Assembly: GCF_000385215.1 (NCBI RefSeq)
Contig: NZ_ARQK01000035.1
Location: 1 to 47,348 of the forward strand
Length of the DNA stretch: 47,348 nucleotides
DNA from: Thioalkalivibrio thiocyanoxidans ARh2
GTDB taxonomy: Bacteria > Pseudomonadota > Gammaproteobacteria > Ectothiorhodospirales > Ectothiorhodospiraceae
Direction: 5' to 3'
Made by a program: the position numbers and the translations under genes. Shown one piece after another: positions 27,280 to 34,589 of this stretch; position 1 is the stretch's first letter; each line of letters starts with the position of its first letter. Below the pieces are notes generated by a model that was not told the origin of the DNA, did not search any database, and saw only the letters and a list, made by a program, of their open reading frames with translations.

Positions 27280-28230
27280 ATGACGGAACTGAAAAAAGCC
27301 ATCGAGCACCAGCGCGAGTACCTGGAGGCCCGGCTGCAGGAGCCGCTGGCCGAAATTGCAGCCCGTCTGAGCACGGCCTGGCCACAACGCGAGGCGCTGG
27401 ACTCGATCCTGGAGAAGGCGATCCGGCAGATCCCGGAGGTCACCTTCGTGTATGCACTCAATACCGAGGGCATCCAGCTGTCCGACAACATCTCACGCAG
27501 TGGCGTGCTTCCGGAACACTTCGGCCGCGACCGGTCGCAGCGCCCGTACATGAAGGAGGCGGTGCCGGCCGAGGGTTTCCTGCTGTCAGAGGCCTACATC
27601 AGCCTGCTCGGTCGGCGCCCGTCGCTGACCGCTTTGCAATTGGTGCGCGACGAAAACGGCACGGCACTCGGATTCCTCGGCGCGGACTTCGACCTGCGCA
27701 ACCTGCCGGACCTGTCGGAGGACCTCTACGAGGAACCCAGCGAGTGGCGCCAGATCAAGGGTGACCCGTCCATCCGCGGCACGCTGTTCCTGCAAAGCCG
27801 TACCGAGAGCCTGATGGACCAGAACATGGACACCGCGCTGGCCATCATCGAGGAACTGTTCACCGAGCGCGGCGTGTTCCAAGGGGTGTTCCACTTTTCC
27901 AGTTCGCGGGCGACGCTCTGGACCACCGAGGACCCCTACCGCTACCGCATCCTGACGCACGAATCGCTGGCCGATCCGGATGTCTGCCTCGCCTTCCCTC
28001 ACGAGCCATATCCGGAAGAGGCCCTTATCCCGAAGGAGGCCGTTGGCCGCGTACTGCAGGGGCTGAAGGCGCTGCGTTTCGCCGACGAGACCATCTACCT
28101 TCGCTCGGCCTCGGTAAACCTGTTCAACGGGATGGTCAGCCTGACCTTTTCCTGCGACGGCTCCCACTACATGACCTGGGACGACTTCCTCGGCCGCTCC
28201 ATCGACTTCTGGATCGGGGCGACCGGGTAA
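27280..28230 (+). CDS. PDC (Cache-like) sensor domain protein
   Basis: A 316-residue protein. Residues about 5-150 read like a PDC/dCache ligand-binding domain (helical stalk EYLEARLQEPLAEIAARL, then VTFVYALNTEGIQLSDNI, FGRDRSQRPYMKEAV, LSEAYISLLGRRPSLTALQLV, GFLGADFDLRNLP). The remaining 160 residues are a soluble domain I do not recognise. No signal peptide or transmembrane segment is evident, so this sensor seems to be cytoplasmic, and no output domain (kinase, GGDEF, MCP) is attached. The ribosome-binding site is weak. It lies 75 bp upstream of a PP2C phosphatase, so they may form a signalling pair. Confidence 0.7.
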   Translation: MTELKKAIEHQREYLEARLQEPLAEIAARLSTAWPQREALDSILEKAIRQIPEVTFVYALNTEGIQLSDNISRSGVLPEHFGRDRSQRPYMKEAVPAEGFLLSEAYISLLGRRPSLTALQLVRDENGTALGFLGADFDLRNLPDLSEDLYEEPSEWRQIKGDPSIRGTLFLQSRTESLMDQNMDTALAIIEELFTERGVFQGVFHFSSSRATLWTTEDPYRYRILTHESLADPDVCLAFPHEPYPEEALIPKEAVGRVLQGLKALRFADETIYLRSASVNLFNGMVSLTFSCDGSHYMTWDDFLGRSIDFWIGATG

Positions 28231-28305
28231 AGAAACGCCGGGCGCACTGACAGCGACCCGCCGCCTGGGCCATGATGGGCTTGGAACCCGGCGCGGAGAC
28301 AGGGG

Positions 28306-29136
28306 ATGGAGACCGCAACAGCCACGGAGATCGGCGGGCGGCGCGAGCAGCAGGACGCGGTCGGTGTATGGTCCTGTCCGGATACCCGGTGCGCATTGAT
28401 GGTCGTCGCGGACGGGATGGGCGGGCATGCGGGCGGCGCACAGGCCGCGCATACGGCCATCGCCACCGCCGAGCGCCTGTGGAACGAATGCGGCGGTCGC
28501 CCGGAGGGCCCGGCGGCGCTCCTGGAGCGCCTCTTTCGCGAGACCCACGCCGCCCTGCACAAACCCGGCGCGGCACCCGGTGACCAGCCCGGGACTACGC
28601 TGGTCGCGCTGTATGCCGGGCCGCAGCGGGCCTGGTGGGCCCACTGCGGTGACAGCCGTCTGTATCATTTCGAAGGAGAGCGCCTGATCACCCGCACGCG
28701 GGACCACACCCGGGTTCAGGCGCTGGTGGATGCCGGCGAGATCCGCGAAGAAGACATGGCGACCCATCCGGAACAGAACCAGCTCCTGCAGGCCCTGGGG
28801 GTGGTCGACCCGATACGGGTGGACCATGGCGAGGCCCCGCTGACACCCGATAGCCGCTTCCTGTTGTGCTCCGATGGGTACTGGGAACAGCTGGGTCCGG
28901 AGGAAAGCGCTCGGTGGCTGAACCAGTCGGATCTTCAGGCGGCCTGCATGAAAGCCGCCGCCCGCGCGGCGCAACGGGGTGGCACGCATGGCGACAATGT
29001 GGCCATCGCGGCCTGGCGCGCGCAGAGCATCGCCTCGCCGGGCCACCGCCACCTGCACGCCGCGGTCCGCCCGATGCTGCTGGGGGCCCTGCTCCTGCTC
29101 GCCGTACTGGCAATCCTCTTCTGGCCTGTGGACTGA
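28306..29136 (+). CDS. PP2C-family serine/threonine phosphatase, membrane-anchored
   Basis: A 276-residue Mn/Mg-dependent protein phosphatase. Metal-site motifs are present: GRREQQDA, VVADGMGGHAGG, GTTLVALYAGPQRAWWAHCGDSRLY, TRDHTRVQALV, and FLLCSDGYWEQL with GDNVAIA near the end of the domain. The C-terminus is a single hydrophobic helix (MLLGALLLLAVLAILFWPV), so the enzyme domain is held at the cytoplasmic face of the membrane. GGAG lies just upstream of the ATG. The next gene, a LysM/TPR lipoprotein, begins 2 bases after the stop. No Hanks-type kinase partner is in the window. Confidence 0.92.
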   Translation: METATATEIGGRREQQDAVGVWSCPDTRCALMVVADGMGGHAGGAQAAHTAIATAERLWNECGGRPEGPAALLERLFRETHAALHKPGAAPGDQPGTTLVALYAGPQRAWWAHCGDSRLYHFEGERLITRTRDHTRVQALVDAGEIREEDMATHPEQNQLLQALGVVDPIRVDHGEAPLTPDSRFLLCSDGYWEQLGPEESARWLNQSDLQAACMKAAARAAQRGGTHGDNVAIAAWRAQSIASPGHRHLHAAVRPMLLGALLLLAVLAILFWPVD

Positions 29137-29138
29137 AC

Positions 29139-30155
29139 ATGGCACGTCGTGTTGTCGGGGCAGCGCTGCCCCTTGTCGCCCTGCTGACCGGCTGCGCAAT
29201 GCTGGAAGTAGAAGACAAAGAACCGGTCACCGAGGCACCCGAGGTGTCAGAAGAAGCCGCTGCAGAAGGCCCCGCGCCGGCGGAAGACCTGACCATCGCG
29301 GAGATCATCGAGGCCCTGCAGGAAGGGGACATCGAACGGGCGGACCCGGCCCTGGACCGGTTCCTGGAGGGCGAGCCCGGTCACCGGGTCGCGCGCAGCC
29401 TGCGCGCGCAGCTGGATGCGGAGCCGCGCGAGGAGCTCGGTTCGGCCTACTTTTCGCACACGGTGGAGCCGGGCGAGACACTGGGCCAGCTGGCCCGGCG
29501 GTACCTGGGTGATGCCAATCGCTTCCTGATCCTTGCGCGTTACAACGATATCGAGCGCCCGTCGCGGCTGTTGGCCGGCCAGCGCCTGCGCATACCGGAG
29601 ACCGCCGCGCGCGAGGCGTCCGCCGACGATGCGGAGGGGCTCGACGAGCAACTGACGGCCCTTGGCGGAGGGGACGACGAGGAGGCCTACCTGCGCGCGA
29701 TCGAGGCCGACCTGGAGGCGGGGCGGTACGAGGACGCGCGCGACGGGGTCCGGCAGGCAGGTGCGCTGACCGACAACGGCCTTCACGCGCAGCGACTCGA
29801 GAAGCTGGAACGAGAAGCGACCAGTCGCTACTGGGGGCAGCGCGGGGACGAGGCCCGCGATGCGGGCGACACCGAGGCCGCACTGGCCGCCTACGGGCGG
29901 GCGCTGGAGGCCGACCCCGAGCTGGACGACGCCCGGGAGGCACGGGGGGAGTTGCGCGACAAGCGCAAGGAGGAGCTGCATTCGGCGGCAATCCGCCGCT
30001 ACCGCAACCAGGATCTGGAAGAGGCGATCGCCCTGTGGGACGAGGCGCTGGAGCTGGATCCCGAGTTCGAGGCCGCACGCGGATACCGCCTGCGGGCCCT
30101 GGAACTGCAGCGCCGCCTGGAGCGGCTGGGGAGTTCGGAAGAAGACGCCTCCTGA
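29139..30155 (+). CDS. Lipoprotein with LysM domain and TPR repeats
   Basis: A 338-residue predicted lipoprotein: signal peptide with lipobox LLTGC (lipidated Cys19), then an acidic linker, a LysM peptidoglycan-binding domain (YFSHTVEPGETLGQLARRYLGDANRFLILARYNDIERPSRLLAGQRLRIP, about residues 104-152) and C-terminal TPR-like helices (GDTEAALAAYGRALEADPELDDA; QDLEEAIALWDEALELDPEFEAA). It probably bridges peptidoglycan and protein partners in the periplasm. The ATG at 29139 is two bases past the PP2C stop, so the genes are coupled and a shared role in envelope signalling is likely. It is convergent with pyrE, with a 5-bp gap. Confidence 0.85.
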   Translation: MARRVVGAALPLVALLTGCAMLEVEDKEPVTEAPEVSEEAAAEGPAPAEDLTIAEIIEALQEGDIERADPALDRFLEGEPGHRVARSLRAQLDAEPREELGSAYFSHTVEPGETLGQLARRYLGDANRFLILARYNDIERPSRLLAGQRLRIPETAAREASADDAEGLDEQLTALGGGDDEEAYLRAIEADLEAGRYEDARDGVRQAGALTDNGLHAQRLEKLEREATSRYWGQRGDEARDAGDTEAALAAYGRALEADPELDDAREARGELRDKRKEELHSAAIRRYRNQDLEEAIALWDEALELDPEFEAARGYRLRALELQRRLERLGSSEEDAS

Positions 30156-30160
30156 ACCGG

Positions 30161-30796
30161 TCAGACCCCGTATTCGGCGCGGTAGGCGCGTAGCGCCTCG
30201 AGGTGCTCGGGGGCGCGGCCGGTCTGCTCCAGCATCTGCACCAGATCCCCAAGCCGAGCGACGCGCACGACCTCCAGGCCCAGGTCGTCCTCGACCTCCT
30301 GAATCGCCGATCGCTCGCCGCGGCCGCGCTCTTCGCGATCCAGGGCAATGGCCACGGCCACCGGCGTGGCGCCCGCCGCGCGGATCAGCTCCACCGATTC
30401 ACGGATGGCGGTGCCGGCGGTGATCACGTCGTCGACGATCAGCACGCGCCCGGCCAGCGGCGCCCCCACGATGTTGCCGCCCTCGCCGTGGTCCTTGGCC
30501 TCCTTGCGGTTGAAGGCCCAGGGACGGTCCATGTCGTGATCGCGGTACAGCGCCTCGGTGACGGCCGCGGCCAGCGGGATGCCCTTGTACGCCGGACCAA
30601 AGACCAGGTCGAAGGCGACCCCGGAATCGACGATCGCCTGCGCGTAGAACTCGCCCAGGCGCACGAGATCGGAGCCCCGGTTGAACAGCCCGGCATTGAA
30701 GAAATACGGGCTCACCCGCCCCGACTTGAGGGTGAACTCGCCAAAACGCAGCACGTCGCGTTCCAGGGCGTAGTCGAGAAAGGCATGGGCGGTCAT
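30161..30796 (-). CDS. pyrE: Orotate phosphoribosyltransferase
   Basis: Makes OMP from orotate and PRPP in pyrimidine synthesis. The 211-residue product has the normal length and motifs: [21 protein letters not shown] at the N-terminus, AYKGIPLA, the flexible loop [10 protein letters not shown] and the PRPP motif [13 protein letters not shown]. It is divergent from a Crc-like exonuclease III gene across 103 bp, the same neighbourhood as pyrE/crc in Pseudomonas. Confidence 0.97.
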   Translation of the reverse strand: MTAHAFLDYALERDVLRFGEFTLKSGRVSPYFFNAGLFNRGSDLVRLGEFYAQAIVDSGVAFDLVFGPAYKGIPLAAAVTEALYRDHDMDRPWAFNRKEAKDHGEGGNIVGAPLAGRVLIVDDVITAGTAIRESVELIRAAGATPVAVAIALDREERGRGERSAIQEVEDDLGLEVVRVARLGDLVQMLEQTGRAPEHLEALRAYRAEYGV

Positions 30797-30899
30797 CGCG
30801 AGGGCTCCGTCGGAAAACGCCGTATTCTGACACAGGCGCGGCTGGATTCATCATGCCGGCCCTTTTCTGCACGCGCGCGCGCCGGTATCGTTCCCGGCC

Positions 30900-31673
30900 A
30901 TGCGCATACTCTCGATGAACGCCAACGGCATCCGTGCCGCCGCCCGCAAGGGCTTCTTCGACTGGCTCCCGACGACCGAGGCCGACGTGGTCTGCATCCA
31001 GGAGACCAAGGCCCAGATCCACCAGATTCAAGGCGAGCCCTTCCATCCCCCCGGCTACCACTGCGCGTATGTGGACGCGGTCAAGCCCGGCTACAGTGGG
31101 GTCGCCCTGTACAGCCGGCGCCAGCCGGACGAGGTGATCACGCGCATTGGCTTCGAGGAGGCGGACAACGAGGGCCGCTACGTGGAGATGCGTTTCGGAA
31201 ACCTCTCCGTGGTGTCGCTCTACCTGCCCTCGGGCTCCTCGGGGGACCACCGGCAGGATTCCAAATGGCGGTTCCTGGACTTCTTCCGACCGTGGCTGGC
31301 CGAGCGCATGCAGGACGGGCGCGAGTGGGTGATCTGCGGTGACTGGAACATCGCCCACAGGGAGATCGACCTGCGCAACTGGAAATCCAACCAGAAGAAC
31401 TCCGGGTTCCTGCCCGAGGAGCGCGCCTGGCTGGATCACCTGTTTGACGAGATCGGGATGGTGGACGTGTTCCGGCGACTGGACGACCGTCCCGAGCAGT
31501 ACACCTGGTGGTCCAACCGGGGGCAGGCCTGGGCAAAGAACGTGGGCTGGCGCATCGACTACCAGATCGCCACTCCCGGTATTGCGGAGACCGCCCGGGA
31601 TCCGTACATCCATACGGACGATCGCTACTCCGATCACGCCCCGTTCTGGATCGACTATGACTACACGCCCTGA
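30900..31673 (+). CDS. Exodeoxyribonuclease III of the Crc-like clade
   Basis: A 257-residue EEP-fold (exonuclease III/AP endonuclease) protein. The order and wording of motifs are like Pseudomonas Crc (start MRILSMNANGIRAA, ALYSRRQPDEVITRIGFEEADNEGRY, GFLPEERAWLDHL, WWSNRGQAWAKNVGWRIDYQ). However, the catalytic residues lost in Crc are kept: the metal-binding Glu in CIQETKAQ, GDWNIAHREIDLRNWK and the final DRYSDHAPF. It is therefore probably an active DNA-repair nuclease (xthA/exoA type) at the crc locus rather than a catabolite-repression factor. The AmpG-like gene starts 18 bp downstream. Confidence 0.9.
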   Translation: MRILSMNANGIRAAARKGFFDWLPTTEADVVCIQETKAQIHQIQGEPFHPPGYHCAYVDAVKPGYSGVALYSRRQPDEVITRIGFEEADNEGRYVEMRFGNLSVVSLYLPSGSSGDHRQDSKWRFLDFFRPWLAERMQDGREWVICGDWNIAHREIDLRNWKSNQKNSGFLPEERAWLDHLFDEIGMVDVFRRLDDRPEQYTWWSNRGQAWAKNVGWRIDYQIATPGIAETARDPYIHTDDRYSDHAPFWIDYDYTP

Positions 31674-31691
31674 ACCCTCTCCGGGCCCCGC

Positions 31692-33116
31692 ATGAGCACG
31701 GCCGCCGAGTCGCAGAACCGCCCGCACCGCGACTGGCGCGCGGCCCTGGCCGTCTACCGCCACCCGCGGGTGGTGGGCATGCTGTTTCTCGGCTTTGCCG
31801 CCGGGCTGCCACTACTGCTGACCGGCGGCACCTTCACCGCCTGGCTCCGCGATCTCGGCGTCGAACTCGCCTCCATCGGTTTCCTCTCCTGGGTGGGCAT
31901 GGCCTACAGCATCAAGGTGCTGTGGGCCCCGATCGTGGACCGGATGCCACTCCCGCTGCTGACCCGGATCTTCGGGCGGCGGCGCGCGTGGATGCTGGCG
32001 GCGCAGGCGACCATCATGCTGGGACTGTTCGGGATTGCCTTCACCGATCCCACCGAACAGCTCTGGCTGGTCGCGGTCTGGGCGGTACTGACCGCCTTTG
32101 GCGCGGCGACCCAGGACATCGCGATCGACGCCTACCGTATCGAGGCGGTCAGCCAGGAACGCCAGGGTGCAATGGCCGCAGCCTATGTGTTCGGCTACCG
32201 GGTCGCGTTGCTGACCGCCGGGGCCGGGGCACTGCATATCGCGGCTGCCGGCAGCTGGAGCCTTTCCTATGCGGCGATGGCGACGCTGATGCTGGTCGGG
32301 GTCGTCTGCACCCTGATCGTGCGCGAGCCGGAAGTCGCCCCGCGTGACGCAAACACCGCGCAGCTGGAAGAGCGCGTAGTGCACTACATCAACAACACCG
32401 CCGACACCGGGCTCTGGCGCGCCTTCAAGGCCTGGTTTATCGGGGCCGTCATCTGCCCGTTCGTGGATTTCTGGCAACGCTTCGGACGGATCGCCCTGGT
32501 GGTAATCGCGTTCATCGCGATCTTCCGCATCAGCGACATCTTCATGGGGGTGATGGCCAACCCGTTCTATCTCGACCTGGGCTTCACCAAGGACGAGATC
32601 GCGAACATCGCCGCGGCCTTCGGCCTGGCAATGACCCTGACGGGGGCCGCCCTGGGCGGGCTGCTGGTGGTGCGTTTCGGCATCATGCGCATGCTGATCG
32701 CCACTGCCATCCTGGCCCCCGCGACCAACCTGACCTTCTCCTGGCTGGCGACGCTGGGGCCGGAAATCTACGGCCTGATATTCGCGATCATGGCGGACAA
32801 CCTTGCCGGCGGGATGGCGATCTCGGTATTCATCGCCTATCTCTCCAGCCTGACCAATTCGGCTTACACCGCCACGCAATACGCCTTGTTCAGCTCGATC
32901 ATGACCCTTCCGGGTCAGTTCCTGGCCGGCTTTACCGGGGTGTTCGCCGAGCACCTGGGCTGGTTCTGGTTCTTCGTCAGCTCCGCCCTCATCGGCATCC
33001 CCACCATCCTGCTGGCCCTCGCGCTAATGCGCTGGGCCAACCCCGACCACATGGCCCAGCCGGGCCGTCCCCGAGAATTCCAGGAGCCGCACGAGGAGTC
33101 CGAACCCACGCGCTAG
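31692..33116 (+). CDS. AmpG-like MFS permease
   Basis: A 474-residue major-facilitator protein with about 12-14 hydrophobic helices. The opening (LFLGFAAGLPLLLTGGTFTAWLRDLGV...IGFLSWVGMAYSIKVLWAPIVDRMPLP) is the signature of AmpG muropeptide (GlcNAc-anhydroMurNAc) permeases. The same holds for AVWAVLTAFGAATQDIAIDAYRIE and the GGMAISVFIAYLSSLTNSAYTATQYALFSS segment. It would import cell-wall fragments for recycling. No ampD or ampC is near. The start has no strong ribosome-binding site; it may be coupled to the exonuclease gene 18 bp upstream. Confidence 0.88.
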   Translation: MSTAAESQNRPHRDWRAALAVYRHPRVVGMLFLGFAAGLPLLLTGGTFTAWLRDLGVELASIGFLSWVGMAYSIKVLWAPIVDRMPLPLLTRIFGRRRAWMLAAQATIMLGLFGIAFTDPTEQLWLVAVWAVLTAFGAATQDIAIDAYRIEAVSQERQGAMAAAYVFGYRVALLTAGAGALHIAAAGSWSLSYAAMATLMLVGVVCTLIVREPEVAPRDANTAQLEERVVHYINNTADTGLWRAFKAWFIGAVICPFVDFWQRFGRIALVVIAFIAIFRISDIFMGVMANPFYLDLGFTKDEIANIAAAFGLAMTLTGAALGGLLVVRFGIMRMLIATAILAPATNLTFSWLATLGPEIYGLIFAIMADNLAGGMAISVFIAYLSSLTNSAYTATQYALFSSIMTLPGQFLAGFTGVFAEHLGWFWFFVSSALIGIPTILLALALMRWANPDHMAQPGRPREFQEPHEESEPTR

Positions 33117-33202
33117 CGTCCGGGGATGGTCATCACGAAAGATCGTCGACAAACCCAGGGATCACGCGTGCGCAGGCCGGGAGCTCCCGTCATCCGGGGG
33201 GT

Positions 33203-33244
33203 AAAAAACAAACGTCCGCCAGCGAAGAGCATCGCGGGCGGACG
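33203..33244 (-). terminator. Terminator of the apr operon
   Basis: On the minus strand, CGTCCGCC (plus 33237-33244) and GGCGGACG (plus 33213-33220) form an 8-bp stem around a 16-base loop that itself has four pairs. The stem is followed by TTTGTTTTTT (plus A-run 33203-33208). It lies 53 bases after the last small gene of the minus-strand sulfur operon. Confidence 0.9.
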
Positions 33245-33296
33245 CATGCGCCGTACCCCTTCAGAAAGAGGCACGGCCATCAAAGGCACCCTGGGT

Positions 33297-33461
33297 TCAG
33301 GGACGCTTCGGCGTCTGGTACTCGGCCTCTTTCTGGAAGGACTCCCAGATCGTCTCGTAACCGACAAAGCCCTTCTCGTTGGGCGGCATCTGACGGGTCA
33401 CGAGATAACGCGACTTGCCATCCGGGACCTGCGGATGTTTCTTCTCGGTATCCTGGCTCAT
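33297..33461 (-). CDS. 54-residue hypothetical protein at the end of the apr operon
   Basis: A short frame with ATG at 33461 preceded by GAGGTG, encoding a soluble, charged protein beginning MSQDTEKKHPQVPDGKSRY and ending YQTPKRP. The middle (QMPPNEKGFVGYETIWESFQ) has an aromatic, folded look. There are no cysteines and no membrane segment. It lies 92 bp after the SlyD-like gene and directly before a strong terminator, so it is probably the last gene of the aprMBA transcript. I do not recognise the family. Position, ribosome-binding site and codon use support it being real. Confidence 0.65.
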   Translation of the reverse strand: MSQDTEKKHPQVPDGKSRYLVTRQMPPNEKGFVGYETIWESFQKEAEYQTPKRP

Positions 33462-33553
33462 GTTTCGTTCACCTCGCTTCGATGAAAAAGAGGGGGTGGA
33501 GAGCTCTCGCCTCGCTCCCCCGACTTACTGACGGGCCGGGCGAACCGGCCCCC

Positions 33554-34066
33554 TCATTCGATGGGCACCGCGCGTCCGCTGTCGATCTCGGGGCCCGACT
33601 CCACCTTGCCACCATGCGCGATCTCTTCATCGGAGGCGTCACGCACCAGCAATACATTCAGCTTGAAAATCACCTGTCGGCCGCAAAGGGGATTGTTACC
33701 GTCGATGGTAATGCTCTTCTCGTCCATCCGCGTGACCAGAAAGCTCTTGGTCTGGCCGCGGTCGTTTTCCATCAGGATCGCCGTACCGACCTTGCGGTAT
33801 TCCTCCGGCACGTTCTCGATCGCCTCGGTAATCACCAGGGATTCGTCGCGCGGGCCATAGAGCGCGTTGCAGTCGATGGGGACCTCGATGGTCTCACCCT
33901 GCGCCTTGCCCTCCAGCTCGCCCATCACCTGGGGCGACAGGACCTCGTTGACGCCGTGCACGTACCCCAGCGGGAATTCGACCTCGGTCAGGACCTGGCC
34001 GGTTTTCTCGTCGATCACCTGATAGTTCAGTTCGACGTACTTGTTGTCCTTGATTACATCTGTCAT
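33554..34066 (-). CDS. SlyD-like FKBP peptidyl-prolyl isomerase
   Basis: A 170-residue cytoplasmic protein of the SlyD group. It starts IKDNKYVELNYQVIDEKTGQVL, with the FKBP strand, then FPLGYVHGVNEVLSPQVMGELEGKAQGETIEVPI, where the FKBP domain is interrupted by an IF-type insert (YGPRDESLVITEAIENVP...), and returns with ITIDGNNPLCGRQVIFKLNVLLVRDA, where SlyD has its highly conserved DGNHPLAG segment. The C-terminal His-rich metal-binding tail of E. coli SlyD is absent. The gene lies 16 bp after the 130-residue unknown and so in the apr transcript. A folding or cofactor-insertion role for APS reductase is a plausible inference. Confidence 0.85.
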   Translation of the reverse strand: MTDVIKDNKYVELNYQVIDEKTGQVLTEVEFPLGYVHGVNEVLSPQVMGELEGKAQGETIEVPIDCNALYGPRDESLVITEAIENVPEEYRKVGTAILMENDRGQTKSFLVTRMDEKSITIDGNNPLCGRQVIFKLNVLLVRDASDEEIAHGGKVESGPEIDSGRAVPIE

Positions 34067-34082
34067 TCAAAGTCCCGCAATC

Positions 34083-34475
34083 TCAGAAAATGGACGCACC
34101 GAAGATGCGTACCTCGCCGTCCTCGTAACCAAGGACCATGCGTCCGAGCCACTCCCCTTCCTTTATCGTGCTACGCACGCGATACAGGACGGTCACGTGT
34201 TCGCCACGACGAATGATGCCGAGGTAATCCCAATCCTCGCTCAGGTTGCGGGTCAGCTCGCTCTGGGCGAACTGCTTGCCCACCTCAACCTCGTTAAGGC
34301 CGAACAGCAGATGATAGGAGAACCGGCGGACGAACTTACCGTACTGGCCCTTATTCGAGTACTTGATCAGGTCGCTCCACATGGGGTGGGCGATCTCCAG
34401 GATCTCCTCGTCGGAGTGGTCGATGATGTTCATCGAGGTCTCCGGCGGTGTCTGTGCTTCAGCTGCACTGGTCAT
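34083..34475 (-). CDS. Unknown protein in the apr operon, possibly NTF2-like
   Basis: A 130-residue soluble protein (MTSAAEAQTPPETSMNII...). The start at 34475 is chosen because GAGGG lies 8 bases upstream; the longer frame has no such site. The core (IAHPMWSDLIKYSNKGQYGKFVRRFSYHLL ... VTVLYRVRSTIKEGEWLGRMVLGYEDGEVRIFGASIF) has the helix-then-curved-sheet rhythm of NTF2/SnoaL-like domains. This is pattern impression only. It contains no cysteine. It sits between aprA (114 bp) and the slyD-like gene (16 bp) on the same strand, so an APS-reductase-linked role is suggested by context. Confidence 0.7.
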   Translation of the reverse strand: MTSAAEAQTPPETSMNIIDHSDEEILEIAHPMWSDLIKYSNKGQYGKFVRRFSYHLLFGLNEVEVGKQFAQSELTRNLSEDWDYLGIIRRGEHVTVLYRVRSTIKEGEWLGRMVLGYEDGEVRIFGASIF

Positions 34476-34589
34476 CTTGAAACCCTCAGGTGTGGCGGTT
34501 GAAAGAGCAGGCCAATGCGCGCACGCACCGGCCATCGCGACTTCCTTGCTTGTTGGCGGGGCCGCGACCGACCCCGCCACGTTAGCACC

